From Cornus controversa (lineage: Eukaryota > Streptophyta > Magnoliopsida > Cornales > Cornaceae), in contig CM048854.1 of assembly GCA_026545225.1 (NCBI GenBank), positions 28,401,230-28,465,229 of the forward strand: a DNA stretch of 64,000 nucleotides, read 5' to 3'. The stretch's first letter is position 1. Every line of letters begins with the position of its first letter. The notes under the pieces are model-generated. The model did not search any database. It was not told the origin of the DNA and was given only the letters and a program-made list of their open reading frames with translations. Shown in pieces: positions 35,089-45,819 of the stretch. A program made the position numbers and the translations under genes.

Positions 35089-35339
35089 CCAGATTATTTA
35101 ATTATGTGAGTAGTGAAAATTTAAAAAATCTGTTGTGGAGTCAAAATTTGGAGATCCTAACATAAAGATGTGACTGACTAAAATACTGAGGTGATTGATT
35201 AAAATTGAAATCTGGAGAACCTATTGTAGAATTAAAATTTAAAGATCCTCACATGATACGTGACTGGCTAAAATATTTAAAAGGTTCGCTAAAATTCAAA
35301 TTTAAAGAATCAAATTTAACTAACTCACAATAGATGCCC
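35089..35339 (-). mobile_element. Truncated PIF/Harbinger terminus
   Basis: Read on the minus strand from 35,339 this matches the 5' end of the full element at 35,422: GGGCATCTATTGTGAGTTAG against GAGCATCCACTATGGGATGG, then a shared CTAAATTTG and TTTAAATTTGAATTTTAG run. It contains two tandem versions of the subterminal AGGATCT(C/T)(C/T)AAATTTT block. A TTA (35,340-35,342) abuts the terminus. The other end is missing, the sequence meeting the TRIM cluster directly. It sits head-to-head with the full element, 82 bases apart. Confidence 0.75.
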
Positions 35340-35640
35340 TTAAGCAAGTATTGGCAGACATATTTGCATTTTGCTTCGGCAGACCCATTTGGGTCTGGCG
35401 AAGCCATAATAGTTGCTCTTAGAGCATCCACTATGGGATGGCTAAATTTGGTTCTCTAAATTTGAATTTTAGTTAGCCACCTTAGCATTTTAGCCAGCCA
35501 CATCATCATGTCAGGATCTCCAAATTTTGGCTTCACAACAGGTTATCCAGATTTTCAATAACCAAAAATAATAATATTTTAATAATTTTTTTAAAAAAAA
35601 TTAAATTTAAAATTATTAAATATTTATTTATTTATTTACT

Positions 35641-35716
35641 AACGGCTATATTTCCAACGGCTATATTCCCAACGGCTATATTTTCAACGGTTATATTTCC
35701 AACGGCTATATTTTTT
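35641..35716 (+). repeat. Minisatellite in the Harbinger 5' region, ~16-bp units
   Basis: Five near-identical tandem units AACGGCTATATTTCC (one reads AACGGTTATATTTCC) lie about 100 bases upstream of the transposase start. They could be transposase or transcription-factor binding sites; that is inference. Confidence 0.85.
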
Positions 35717-35811
35717 TCTTATATAAACACTCATTTGCTCATTTATAAAATTACCATTACTTTCAATCTTTCAAAAGTTCATTTACTATCTCTTTCAACT
35801 TCGAACTTTCA

Positions 35812-37134
35812 ATGGCTTTATCATCACGACCTTTGTCAAATTCTAATTCTCCACATTCTTCGTCATCCTTCTCATCAATAGATCTTGACAAATTGTTTGA
35901 AGATCATGTATCTACCTACAAAAAAATTCTGAGTTGTTGTACACCGGAGATTATGTCGCAAATATTTCAACCAGCTCAGAGGCGGCGATTTATTCATCGT
36001 GACCGAGAAGGAAGCCACCGTCAACTAATGAAAGACTACTTTGACGAGAATTGCTTATATACACCTGAGCAATTTCATAGACGATTCTGAATGCGTCGAG
36101 AACTATTTCTTCGTATCTTGAATGATGTTCAATCTTATGACGATTTATTCATCCAAAAAAGGGACGCTTCTGGCCGTTTGGGGTTGTCTTCTATACAGAA
36201 GATGACAACTGCAATACGCATTCTCGCATATGGTGGACCAGTCGATTTATTTGACGAGTATATTAAAATCGGTGAGACTACTGCAATAAGTTATTTGAAG
36301 GCATTTTGTACTGCTGTTGTTTCTGTGTATGAGCAGCGGTACATGCGCGAACCAAACGAAACCAACATCGCACGACTCCTTTAAGAAGGGGAGGCTAGAG
36401 GATTCCCAGCTATGATTGGTTCTATTGATTGTATGCATTAGGAATGAAAGAATTGTCCAGTGGCGTCGCATGACACACAAAATGGTCGCACCGATAAGGC
36501 TACTTTAATATTTGAGGCGGTAGCCTCCAAAGATTTGTGGATTTGGCATTCATTTTTTGGAATGGCTGGTTCACACAATGATATAAATGTGTTGGATCAT
36601 TCCTCCGTATTCAACCGTATTGTTAGTGGTAGAATGCCTTCGGTTAATTATGTGGTGAATGGGCATCAGTATAGCATGGGGTATTACTTGTCTGATGGTA
36701 TATACCCAAAATGGGTAACTTTGATACAGACCATCACAAATTCAAGAACTCCAAAACAAAAAATGTTTGCAGAAAAATAAGAGGCATGCAGGAAAGATGT
36801 GGAGCGAGCATTTGGGGTCTTGTAAATCAAGTGGGTAATACTGCAACGACCAGTTAAATATTGAAAAAAGATGGACTTGTGTCTTATAATGAGAACGTGC
36901 ATAATCATTCACAATATGATCATTGAAGATGAGCGCCACGACAATACTGAAATTTGGCTGCCACTGGAAGAGAGTATTCCGAATCACACTCAAAGATTAG
37001 ACCCCAATATTTTTGCGGCACACATCTACGCTCGCCAAACTTAGTACCGCAGCAGAGAGACAAATACGCAGTTGAGGAAGGATTTGATAGAACAGATGTG
37101 GAATCAGATTGGTGATTCATATGAAGATCTTTAA
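35812..37134 (+). pseudogene. PIF/Harbinger transposase, stop-ridden
   Basis: A single reading frame of 441 codons from ATG 35,812 to TAA 37,132-37,134 without any frameshift, interrupted by eight in-frame stops (36,088, 36,382, 36,439, 36,445, 36,778, 36,823, 36,862, 37,042). The N-terminus is serine-rich, followed by the RRRFIHRDREGSH region and the DDE nuclease domain. The catalytic acids are present: GSIDCMH (first D), AGSHNDINVLD (second D), KDVERAFGVL (E). YYLSDGIYPKW is the typical plant PIF motif. An intact enzyme would cut at the element termini and create TTA duplications with help from the ORF1 protein. Every stop sits where a C-to-T or G-to-A change from CGA, CAA, CAG or TGG explains it. 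Confidence 0.9.
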
Positions 37135-37449
37135 GTTATGTTGGTTTTTTATGTACTGCTTTCTTTAAGTTCTGTTATCATTTTATGTACTAGAATTTTA
37201 AGTTATGTTGTATTTTTATGTTTGTATGATGTTATAAAATATTATGCAACAAAAATTTTATTCTGAAATTATTTTCGCACAACACAATATTCATAATAGA
37301 TTTAAAAGCAACATAACATAAGTTAAATGAATTACAATATTCATAATGGATTAAAAAAATATAATTTTAAACGATACAATATTCATAATGGATAAAAAAA
37401 AATAACATAACTTAAAACGATACAATATCCATTATGGATTAAACAAGTC

Positions 37450-38682
37450 TTATGGATTGCGCAAATTCTCATCTATTTCTGCACACATTCGCTCATATAT
37501 TTGTTGTTGTTTTCGGATAAGCCATGATTTCTGTACTTCTGTTGGCATTGAATTTGGATGTTTTAGCATCAACTCCTCTTCTCAAATTTTTTATTCGTGT
37601 AGTTCTCTGTCCCGTTGTCTTCTTTCTTTGTGTAGTTATTTCTCCTGTTGTCTTTCCATCTGTTTTAGCTTTGTCTCCATAATAATATTTGTTTGAGAGT
37701 CAAGTTTGGATGTTGCTTGGTGGAAACTGACCTCAAATACTGAGTGTGAGGTCTCATATTCTGGCTATTTCTTCTTATTTCAGCTCTGCTTCGCCGCCTT
37801 GCGTCCTACTGGTCGCTCTAATGGTTGAGATTCAGCAATACCGGGTGAATATTCATTCATGCCAAACTGTAGCGATCCTTTAGAAGGAACACCCTCGTAC
37901 GCTGCATTACTTAATGGACTTGATGCGTTTGAGTGAGCAACAGACTCGTTGATATTGATTCCAGTACTCCTCTTCTTTGCGCAGGCAATTGTGGCTTTAT
38001 TTTTTCCTTGATCGAGACAATATGCATGCCATTTTGGAGAATCTTTCAAAATGTTCCAACAAGCATGGAGTTTAAAGTCCTCATTCATAGTGGATTTATA
38101 TCGATGTTGATCTACTTTGATCTGCTTTAAATAATTACACAATAATTAGAAACAAATTATTTAAAATAATTACTTATTAAATACGATCAAGTAAAGAAAT
38201 TAATTAAAATTATTAACTTACCAAATCATGATTGTTGAAGCTACTGGTCTGATTATTTTCAATTGTAAGTAAGCATGTAGACCATTTTTTAATTTTTTTT
38301 TGGATGGTGGACCAACGATTGTTAAACCGCACTCGCCTCGGGCAGTTGGAGCACCAAGTTGTACTTGAAATTCGACGAGAATTTTTTGCCATAACGACGC
38401 ATTCGCTTGGTCTGCACCAATCACCGAATCACTGCTAACTTCTAGCCACGCATTCAACAGTGCGAAATCTTCTTCGTTGGACCAATTAGGCATTCGAGGA
38501 ACCGGTTGCTTTCAGGAAGATCTGACATTACTGGGTTGAGGCAATACCGGCGAATAAAATGCAGCTGATTGATTAGATGGAAATTGAGAATTGCCACGAT
38601 AATATTGATCAGAGCCGTCAAATGATAAAAAACCATCATTTAATAAAGGGTTGAAGTTGAAATTTGGTGGTGTTGGATCCAT
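37450..38682 (-). pseudogene. PIF/Harbinger ORF1 (Myb/SANT-like), disabled
   Basis: Starts with ATG at 38,682 (MDPTPPNFNFNPLLN), followed by the SANT-like segment NWSNEEDFALLNAWLEVSSD. A probable intron begins with GTAAGT near 38,222 and ends before CAGATCAAAG near 38,130; exon 2 carries FKLHACWNILKDSPKW. The C-terminal helix ends with QQQIYERMCAE near 37,470. In Harbinger elements this DNA-binding partner takes the transposase to the nucleus. Defects seen: TGA at 38,512-38,514; a shift near 38,350, downstream of which the family motif NRWSTIQ lies in another frame; and further shifts and stops after 37,780. It converges on the transposase, whose stop is 315 bases away. Confidence 0.8.
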
Positions 38683-39012
38683 GAAAATGGAAATTCTAAA
38701 AATACAATTAATTAAAGATTAAGAAAATAAGAATGATTTTGGACTTAGGAGGAGAAAATATGAATTTTTGGTTCTGAATTTAGTGAATGTAGGGGTGGTG
38801 TATTTATAAGAAGGAAAAAAGATGAAAAAAGTAAAAAATATATATATATATATGTATATATTATTTTAAAGCCAAAAGAGCTATTTTAGACACTATTTTG
38901 CTCTGCCAAATAGTGCCTTAACGGCTCTTTGGCAGAACTTAAATTTAAAAAATAAAAAAAAGCCAAAAAACGGTGAAAAACTATTTTTCTGGGCTTAGGG
39001 CCTGTTTGGGCG

Positions 39013-39216
39013 TGCAACGGTCTTATGACCGTTGCAAGACATGCGGCGCCCTAACAGGGCACCGCGTGTTTTAGTTTTTTTAAGTCAGTTATCGAAACGA
39101 CGTCGTTTCGATAAGTGAAACTTTAAAAAAAAAATATGAACCTACATTAAAGTAAGCCCAATATGAACAGGGTTAGCTAAGTGGTTCGTCCAATTCGACG
39201 AACCACTTAGTTAACC
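39013..39216. repeat. Four consecutive hairpins in the Harbinger 3' region
   Basis: (1) 39,013-39,036: 10-bp perfect arms TGCAACGGTC/GACCGTTGCA, TTAT loop. (2) 39,043-39,065: arms GCGGCGCCCT/AGGGCACCGC with one mismatch, 3-base loop. (3) 39,089-39,114: perfect 26-bp palindrome centred on GACGTC. (4) 39,171-39,216: 20-bp arms with one mismatch and a 6-base loop. These GC-rich inverted repeats stand out in an AT-rich element. Confidence 0.9.
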
Positions 39217-39349
39217 AAAAACTTAGCTCACTATTTTAGCCAATCCAATGTTGGGCCACAGTAGCGTTTGGATTGTCAGATTGGGCTCTGGCGATCTCAT
39301 TGCTATTGCCCTTACACATGAAATACGGAAAAAAAAAAAAAATAAATAA

Positions 39350-39612
39350 AAGACAAGTCATGAATTAATAAGAGAGAAAAATTGTAGAAAGCTTGAAATG
39401 TGTTACAACATAGAAGCAGAGAAAAAGACGAAAAGAAAAGTCATGCAGTAATTAGAGAGAAAAAGTACTCCTACATGAAACACAGAAAAAGATGAAAAGA
39501 CAAAATCATGAAATAATAAGAGAGAAAAATTAGAAGCTTGAAATGTGTTACAACATAGAACGCAGAGAAAAAGATGAAAAGACAAGTCATGCAGTAATAA
39601 GAGAGAAAAATA
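39350..39612 (+). repeat. Tandem repeat of AAAAGACAAGTCATG units
   Basis: Units with GACAAGTCATG(A/C)A, AATAAGAGAGAAAAAT, GCTTGAAATGTGTTACAAC and CAGAGAAAAAGATGAAAAG, arranged as two long units of roughly 140 bases, each containing two related sub-units. No coding content. Confidence 0.8.
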
Positions 39613-39614
39613 TA

Positions 39615-40590
39615 TATATATAATCTAGAAGTTTGATACTATCCCCGTTCATAATTCTTGGTGTTTTGAAGAATTTAATTTTTACAGTGAGGTTAATTTT
39701 TTAATATGGTAATAATTAAATTTATACATTAATTTTTATTTAAAGGATAGTATTATTATTATATAATGTGATCAACTTTTAATATGGTAGAGATTAATAA
39801 AAGTAGTTTAAAAATCATATAAAAATAATACATTCATTTTAGAAAATGATATGTATTTTGAAATATTCTAAAATAGAATAATAGACTAGAATTATAAAAT
39901 TAAGAAAATATAAAAAAGATGAAAAATTAGTTAAAAAATTAATTTTGTAATTTAAAGTATCTTTTATTATTTATTTCAAATACATGATAATATTGTAATC
40001 ACGTACATATAGATAGTATTATAGTCACGTACATACACACTCAATATGTATAAGCTGATTTGAGATCCTGTCTGATCAAAGTCTCGGTGATGTGTAGATT
40101 TGATTATGAAGTGTCTTGTCGGTGTGTATATATTTTTATAATATTATCATAAATAACAGGCTGATAAAATAAACTGAAATAAAGTTAAAGAGTTGATAGG
40201 CTCGAGAAGCAAAAAAATGTTTACTGTGTTATGTTGATGGGAGCCAGAATAGTGACAATACATAAAACTAACAAGTTGAAGAGGTGCTGTGTTTAACAAT
40301 GATGATTGAAAAGAAGTAGTTTCGATTTGAACTAAATACTCATTGAGAGGGCATTATTTCTCTGTCATTTTTTCATATTTCTTTTCCCTCCTCTTTTGTC
40401 TTAATGGAACTTAAATCATCTACATTGCTCTATCCAAATTTTGACTCTCAAAATTAGCCGCAACGTTAGTATTTTTAGCTATTCAGATTCTGGCTTACAT
40501 TAGCGTTTTCAAAAATGAAAACACGATATCACATGCATTATATTAGATATACATGTGTGTAGACATATTTATATATATATATATATATAT
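39615..40590. other. AT-rich stretch, no supported gene
   Basis: ATAGTATTATAGTCACGTACATA is approximated twice near 39,985-40,030. A TA run lies at 40,570-40,594. No gene seen. Confidence 0.5.
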
Positions 40591-40595
40591 ATATA

Positions 40596-40805
40596 AAGTT
40601 GATTTGCCAATTGAGCATAGGTGGCAGACCCAATAAATTTTTTTCTTGAAGAGCAAGTTAAAAACTGTTCGGTGACAGTGGTAGTCATCGCTATCCTTTG
40701 AAATCATTTATAAAGTTGAATTCGGTAGGTGGTAGAACTTAATAATTTTTTTATTGGAGAACAAGTTAAAAAGTAGTTCGGTGACAGTGGTAGGTGTAGA
40801 CCTAA
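40596..40805 (+). repeat. Imperfect tandem duplication, ~115-bp period
   Basis: AAGTTGA(T)TT, GGTGG, GAGCAAGTTAAAAA and GTTCGGTGACAGTGGTAG occur in the same order at 40,596 and about 40,712. Confidence 0.75.
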
Positions 40806-41430
40806 TAAGGACGTGTTTATTAGTGGTAGGTGAGAACTAATTGAAGTGTACCGTTGCAGATGGGTGATAAAAGAGAGAAAAGGTGTTCAAGTATTAGTTG
40901 TATATATATAAATGAGATTGTGGAGAAAAAAAAAAATTTTTATTGATAAAAAGTACAAGAAATAACTTCATGTCTCATTTAAACTCTTTGCTTCTTTTTT
41001 GCAACAGAAAGAATGATGGGTGGCATACAATTATTTTATAATGCATGCGATGGCAGGAAAAGACAAGACATGTATGAGTGAAATAAAATAATATATGCTA
41101 CATACATACATGTTGAAAGCAAATAAAAGAGGGCTTGATTAGTTCTCTTTAATTGGTTAAATACTAGAGCATTTGTGGGTTAAAGCCACCAAATATCCGT
41201 GATGGTTAAATCTTTATGCATGCACGTATGTATGTGTATATATCTATAGGTAACGTAGACGTACATGGAGGAAGAAAATATGTATTTTATGATCCGTTGA
41301 GATGCAGAAATAATATTGATTATATATATATATATTTTTTTCAATGAAATTTGAAAATACAAAAAATATATATATATTCATTAAATAAATATGAGACCTA
41401 TAATCTAAAAATGGCACCCTATATATATAT
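40806..41430. other. AT-rich stretch, no supported gene
   Basis: No gene. Several TATATA runs near 41,320-41,370. Confidence 0.5.
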
Positions 41431-41594
41431 ATAATTATTAAATTATATATATATATATATACATACATTACATATAATAATTATATATAATGTATATATA
41501 TTATATATAATAATTATATTATAGACATTATATATAATTATTATATTTAATGTATATATATATTATATTATATATATATATACACATATTTAAT
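41420..41594. repeat. AT-only palindromic tract
   Basis: Nested inverted repeats of TATATAATTATTA type across about 170 bases with almost no G or C. Could extrude as a cruciform. It ends where the hAT-like terminus begins. Confidence 0.6.
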
Positions 41595-41774
41595 ATAAAA
41601 CGGTATCGATTTCGGTTCGGTTCCAAGGAACCATTACCTCCAACGGTTTCGATTCGGTACGGTTCTACTGGTCCTGGACCCGGAATCGGAACTGTAGCCA
41701 TGGTTCGGTACGATTCCGGTACGATTTTTCTCGTTCCGGTTTCGGTTCCGACGGTTCTTTGTGCACCCCTAATC
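41595..41774. mobile_element. Right end of a hAT-type element
   Basis: GC-richer sequence full of CGGTTCC and GATTCGGTA motifs that ends TTTGTGCACCCCTA, like the termini of the element at 26,636-27,221. No matching left end is recognisable; the AT tract may have replaced it. Confidence 0.55.
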
Positions 41775-41899
41775 ACTAGTTATATAAACATTAGACACAC
41801 AGCCAATTTAGGAAGCACGCGCGATTACGGACACGAAATACCAGTATGACACGATATGAATATAATAATACAAAAAGTTTAAAAAAAATAAAATACGAA

Positions 41900-42770
41900 C
41901 ACGATAAAAATACGACAAATAAATAAATAAATAAAATATAATATTATACATAAAATATTAAATTTTATTATTCAACCATACAATAAATATATTTTATACA
42001 ATTATACAAAATATAATAAGTTAAAATTTAGAAATCCTCTATATTTTTTAATATTATTTACAATGACTCACTTGAGGGTTTTAAAAATATTTTTATTTTA
42101 TTATAAAATGACCCTTATTTTCTAACCTATAAAGTTTTAATATTAAAATCTCAACCCATTTTATACAACAAAAATTTACAAATTACTCCGAATAATATTT
42201 GAAACACACTCTAAACGTATCTCATTATGGCATATCCTAATTCTGGCCATATACGAATCCAAGAACACAGTGCCTTTACAGCCTTATCCATCTTTTACAG
42301 CCTTCAACTCTTAAAAAAGCTCTTTTCTTATTTAAAAGTTAAAATTTAGAATCGGAGAAGATATCACTTAAACTAAAATTTTGGAATGGTCATAATTAAA
42401 TCAGGAAAAAAGAAGAGACGACATTTTAGTAATTTAACAATGAATCGTATCACCCAAAGAAAAGAAAGAACGAAAAAAGCACTGTTGCCGTTGCATACGT
42501 TTACACGCAACTTTTGAATTTGAACTACTTTTCATTAATGTGAGAATTTAAGGCTGTTGAAACTTGAAAGCATCTAACTTCACAAAACCAAAGTTCGTTG
42601 TGGGCATTAACTATCTTTCACCCACCATCCAATTCATCCTCGCCTTCAATATTGTTCATCATATATATATGTTGTGGCACCACCATCCCATTTATATATA
42701 CGCGACATTTCAATAAAACACAAACACAAACCAATATATATTATATCAGAGTACTTGGTTGTACTTAGTT
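41900..42770. other. AT-rich upstream region of the synthase fragment
   Basis: No gene. The last 150 bases, with TATATATA at 42,662 and 42,695, could include the old promoter of the synthase fragment. Confidence 0.4.
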
Positions 42771-42777
42771 TGATGAG

Positions 42778-43215
42778 ATGGATCGATCAAAAATGGCGGG
42801 ATCAGAGCATCATATGTTACAGACCGAAATCATTAACCGCGGGATCGAGTCCTAGGGGGCTGTCGCCGGATCGCCGACGTTCTCTGTGAGGGTACGGCGA
42901 CGATTGCCGGACTTTGTGCAGTTAGTGAACCTCAAGTATGTGAAATTGGGTTTCGATTATCTGATAAACCATGCCATCTATCTGGCCACCATACCGGTGT
43001 TGGTGTTGGTGCTGGTGCTGGTGTTTAGTGCGGAGGTGGGTAGTCTTAGCAAGGAAGAGCTGTGGGTTATGAGCACTACTGCACCATATGATCTTGCCAT
43101 TGTGCTTTCTTTCTTTGCTGTCTTTGTGTTCACCCTCTCCGTTTACTTCATGTCTCGCCCTCGCCCCATCTACCTCATTGACTTTGTCTGTTACAAACCC
43201 AATGATGATCTCAAG
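42778..43215 (+). pseudogene. KCS11: 3-ketoacyl-CoA synthase first exon (KCS11-like)
   Basis: From ATG 42,778 the frame reads MDRSKMAGSEHHMLQTEIIN and continues RGIES, then TAG (42,853-42,855; a serine codon in relatives), then [32 protein letters not shown], and two membrane segments around [14 protein letters not shown] and [20 protein letters not shown]. It finishes with [19 protein letters not shown] at a GT donor (43,216). That is 146 codons in phase 0, against roughly 500 for the family. These are the N-terminal ER-membrane anchor and linker of condensing enzymes that start fatty-acid elongation to very long chains; the catalytic Cys-His-Asn domain is absent from the window. A GTTGGT/GCTGGT microsatellite lengthens the first membrane helix by two to four residues. 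The single stop suggests recent inactivation. KCS11 is the closest I recall; another close KCS is possible. Confidence 0.85.
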
Positions 43216-43844
43216 GTACACATATATATATATATATATATATAATCTTTGTTTTATGAACTAGTTAACAATATTAATTTATATCCTACTAGAAATGATA
43301 TAGAGTAATGATATATAGAGTAGCCGAAACTATTTAACCGAAATCGTGCATGAATGAAAGAATAAGAGTTCTTAGACCCACTGCAGTGGGATAGTTAGGC
43401 CATCTGCAAGCGTTAAAGGGCTCTTATTCTTCTGCCCTTTGTTTGGTTGAATAATTTTAACTAGACATTCATTTTCTGTAATAATAATAAAAGACATTTT
43501 TACATAAACTCTGGCCAAATCAGTCAATTGTATTATGGTATTACATATTTTAATCCATGTTTCACCCTTTTGACATGGGCGTATGGTGACAGTGGATTTG
43601 GCGAGATCAGAACGGTGGCTACGAGATCCATTTACAGTGGCATGATGCTTTACCAGGTATTCGACTTCCTATAATTTCGCATAAATTTTTTTTTTGGATG
43701 TTTTGTTTTCGATTGATCTGTGTGCATATGTGTGTGTTTTCTGTGTAATACATCTATGATAGATCTGTGCATGTGTGTGTGTTTTCTGTGTAATACGTAT
43801 AGATGTATGCATGTGTGTAATATTTGTATCTATATAGTATATAC
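43216..43844. other. Intron-like flank of the synthase fragment
   Basis: Begins with a donor-like GTACAC and a TA run. A GC-richer block at 43,575-43,665 could be an exon of something, but none of its three plus-strand frames gives a motif I recognise, and it does not match the next expected part of a ketoacyl-CoA synthase. The direct repeat GTGTGTGTTTTCTGTGTAATAC occurs in near-identical form at 43,729 and 43,772. Confidence 0.45.
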
Positions 43845-43940
43845 GAGTTTCGAGCCGAGCCGAGCTCAAAAGCTCGTGAACGTGACCAAGCCGAGTTTGA
43901 ACACTTGGGATGGAAGCTCGATTCGAGCTCGATCACTAAC
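43845..43940. repeat. GAGCCGAGC/GAGCTCG-rich segment
   Basis: CGAGCCGAGCCGAGCTC followed by GCTCGATTCGAGCTCGATC is self-complementary in parts. Such Gs-and-Cs strings occur within plant transposons; no boundaries seen. Confidence 0.45.
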
Positions 43941-44636
43941 GCTGGCTACTTTCATTCCTCACCTTCGAAGCATGCACAACCACAATTGAATCCGAGAAGA
44001 CCCAACTCCAACCTCCATCAACCACCGTCTTCCCATGTCGCTTCCGTCTCATTTAATCACTCGACCTCCATTGTAGACCACCATGGTCGGAGCTCAATCT
44101 TCATCTTCTCTCGCTAGCCACTACCCAACCCATCACTACCGACAGCACAACCACTAACGCACCACCAAGGCCCACCACAGCCATGCTCCACTGCCGGGTT
44201 AATTTTCTTCCACCCGAAGCCATGCACAGAGAAGCTTTCCACCTAAAAGATCCAGACGCCTAAAAGATCAAAGATCTAGTACTCACGTTAATGATCCCCA
44301 TTCAATTGGCCCCATTCTTTGACACGTACATAGAAGAAATAGGTAGAAAATTAAAGATGGAAACAAATAAACTCCCATTCAAATATCTCTGTCAATGGAG
44401 AGTCTCGTTGACGGCCGTATCAGCCCGGCCTCCAGATTGAATTGCATCCAGCTTTTACCTTTATAAGCTTCTGCTTCTCCAACCATGAATTACTTGCCGG
44501 AATGATGTTGAATATCCATTTGTAACGGTTGAATTATTTGGTTTCTCACCAAAATGGTGTTTTGTGTTTTTATTCTTGGGCTTCCTCGACTTTTGTGTGG
44601 GAGCAAAGCTGCATCTTGGCCCATCATTTAAATACC
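43941..44636. other. C-rich stretch without a recognised gene
   Basis: Bases 43,970-44,230 are unusually C-rich for this window (CACCACCAAGGCCCACCAC type) and may be an element interior or old exon. No frame resembles a known protein. Confidence 0.4.
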
Positions 44637-44639
44637 TTA

Positions 44640-44945
44640 CTATATTAATATATATTTGCTTAACTTTCCGGACAAAAAAATATAGGTTTCTTACTACACT
44701 AATGATGAGTTAAATTCTTACAATCCTTCACTATTCATACAGTTAAGTGTCTAAGTAGGACATAATGGAGTGATTTAATGCTCCAATGTTGACTATATTA
44801 ATATATATTTGCTCAACTTTCCCGACAAAAAAATATATGTTTCTTACTACACTAATGTTGAGTTAAATTCTTACAATCCTTAACTATTCATGCAGTTAAG
44901 TGTCTAGTAGGACATAATGGAGTCATTTAATGCTCTATTGTTCTA
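44640..44945 (+). repeat. Two-copy tandem duplication, 153-bp unit
   Basis: CTATATTAATATATATTTGC at 44,640 repeats at 44,793. The copies differ at only a handful of positions over 150 bases, so the duplication looks recent. Confidence 0.9.
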
Positions 44946-45815
44946 ATACTCAAGAAAACTTTTCCTATACATTGGAGATGCATTTTTTAATTATTGACCG
45001 TAGAAATTAAATATTTGTTCTAATAACCTTTTCTTTTAGGTGCTATGTTATTCCTTTTGGTATTGCATTGTAGATTAAGTGGTATTCTAAGAGGCTTGAC
45101 ACAACTATAGTCAACCAAGAAAAAGAAAAAAATTTATGAATTCACTTTAAATTGAAAATTTGGGGTCTTTGAGAGTGTAGTGGTATACTCTTCAAATAAT
45201 CTCAAGCTCCCATGATATATATTTTTTAATATTTGTATTCATTAGGTCTAATAATGACAATTTTGAAATTAAAAATAAAATAAAATTGGCATGGAACTAA
45301 TTTAATATTCCTAATATTTAGATCCAAACCTTAGCCAAAAAAAAAATCTATTACATCCTTTCTAAATTTTTTAATATTGAGAACATGTGATTGTTATTTC
45401 ATAAAGAAGTGTTACAACATGTAACATCTATTTTTGACTCTAATGTATGATGACTAAAGTGATGTCGTAGAAACATATGTAGAAATTAAATTTTCTTGTT
45501 CTTGTTACTTACTCGCATCATTCTCTCTCTATATATATATATATAACTTTTTTTCCCTATATATATATCACTTAACATCTAGGAATTCATAGTTTCTTAA
45601 TATGATTAAATATATGTCACTTATTATAATTCATGTGAGACCGTGTTTTAATTTTTTTTTTGAGTAATTTTGACCCATTTCTTGCAAGTTGGACCCGCTA
45701 TGATGGAAATCTTTTAATTTTTAGAAAAACATCTTTCTTCTGTTAATTGTCTCTAAAGTGTGAACTTTAATTAAATTTTAATTAAATTTCTTTTCCGCCT
45801 TTTGTGACCTTTTAT
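44946..45815. other. AT-rich stretch, no supported gene
   Basis: Nothing recognisable apart from TA runs near 45,530-45,570. Confidence 0.5.
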
Positions 45816-45819
45816 TAAA

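Larger units (their letters stand above)
35422..39311 (+). mobile_element. PIF/Harbinger DNA transposon, nearly complete (3.9 kb)
   Basis: TTA target duplications flank the element (35,419-35,421 and 39,312-39,314). The termini are imperfect inverted repeats: GAGCATCCACTATGGGA against (reverse complement) GGGCAATAGCAATGAGA, with a further TTGGCTAAA-like match inside. It has the standard two genes, a DDE transposase on the plus strand and a Myb/SANT-like ORF1 converging on the minus strand, both pseudogenised. Subterminal features include a five-copy AACGGCTATATTTCC minisatellite at the 5' side and a run of hairpins at the 3' side. Length is typical for the superfamily. Confidence 0.9.

Noticed and set aside
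35641-35716. Regular repeats suggestive of a CRISPR-like array.
   Set aside because: Head-to-tail units without unique spacers in a plant transposon; the 42-bp repeats at 21,555 are rejected for the same reason.
41808-41905. Resemblance to the GCACGGACACG termini of the Mutator-like element at 28,263.
   Set aside because: Only scattered short matches, no opposite end and no target duplication.
43575-43665. GC-richer block that might be an exon downstream of the synthase fragment.
   Set aside because: No frame resembles the next part of a ketoacyl-CoA synthase or any other protein I recognise, and no convincing acceptor precedes it.
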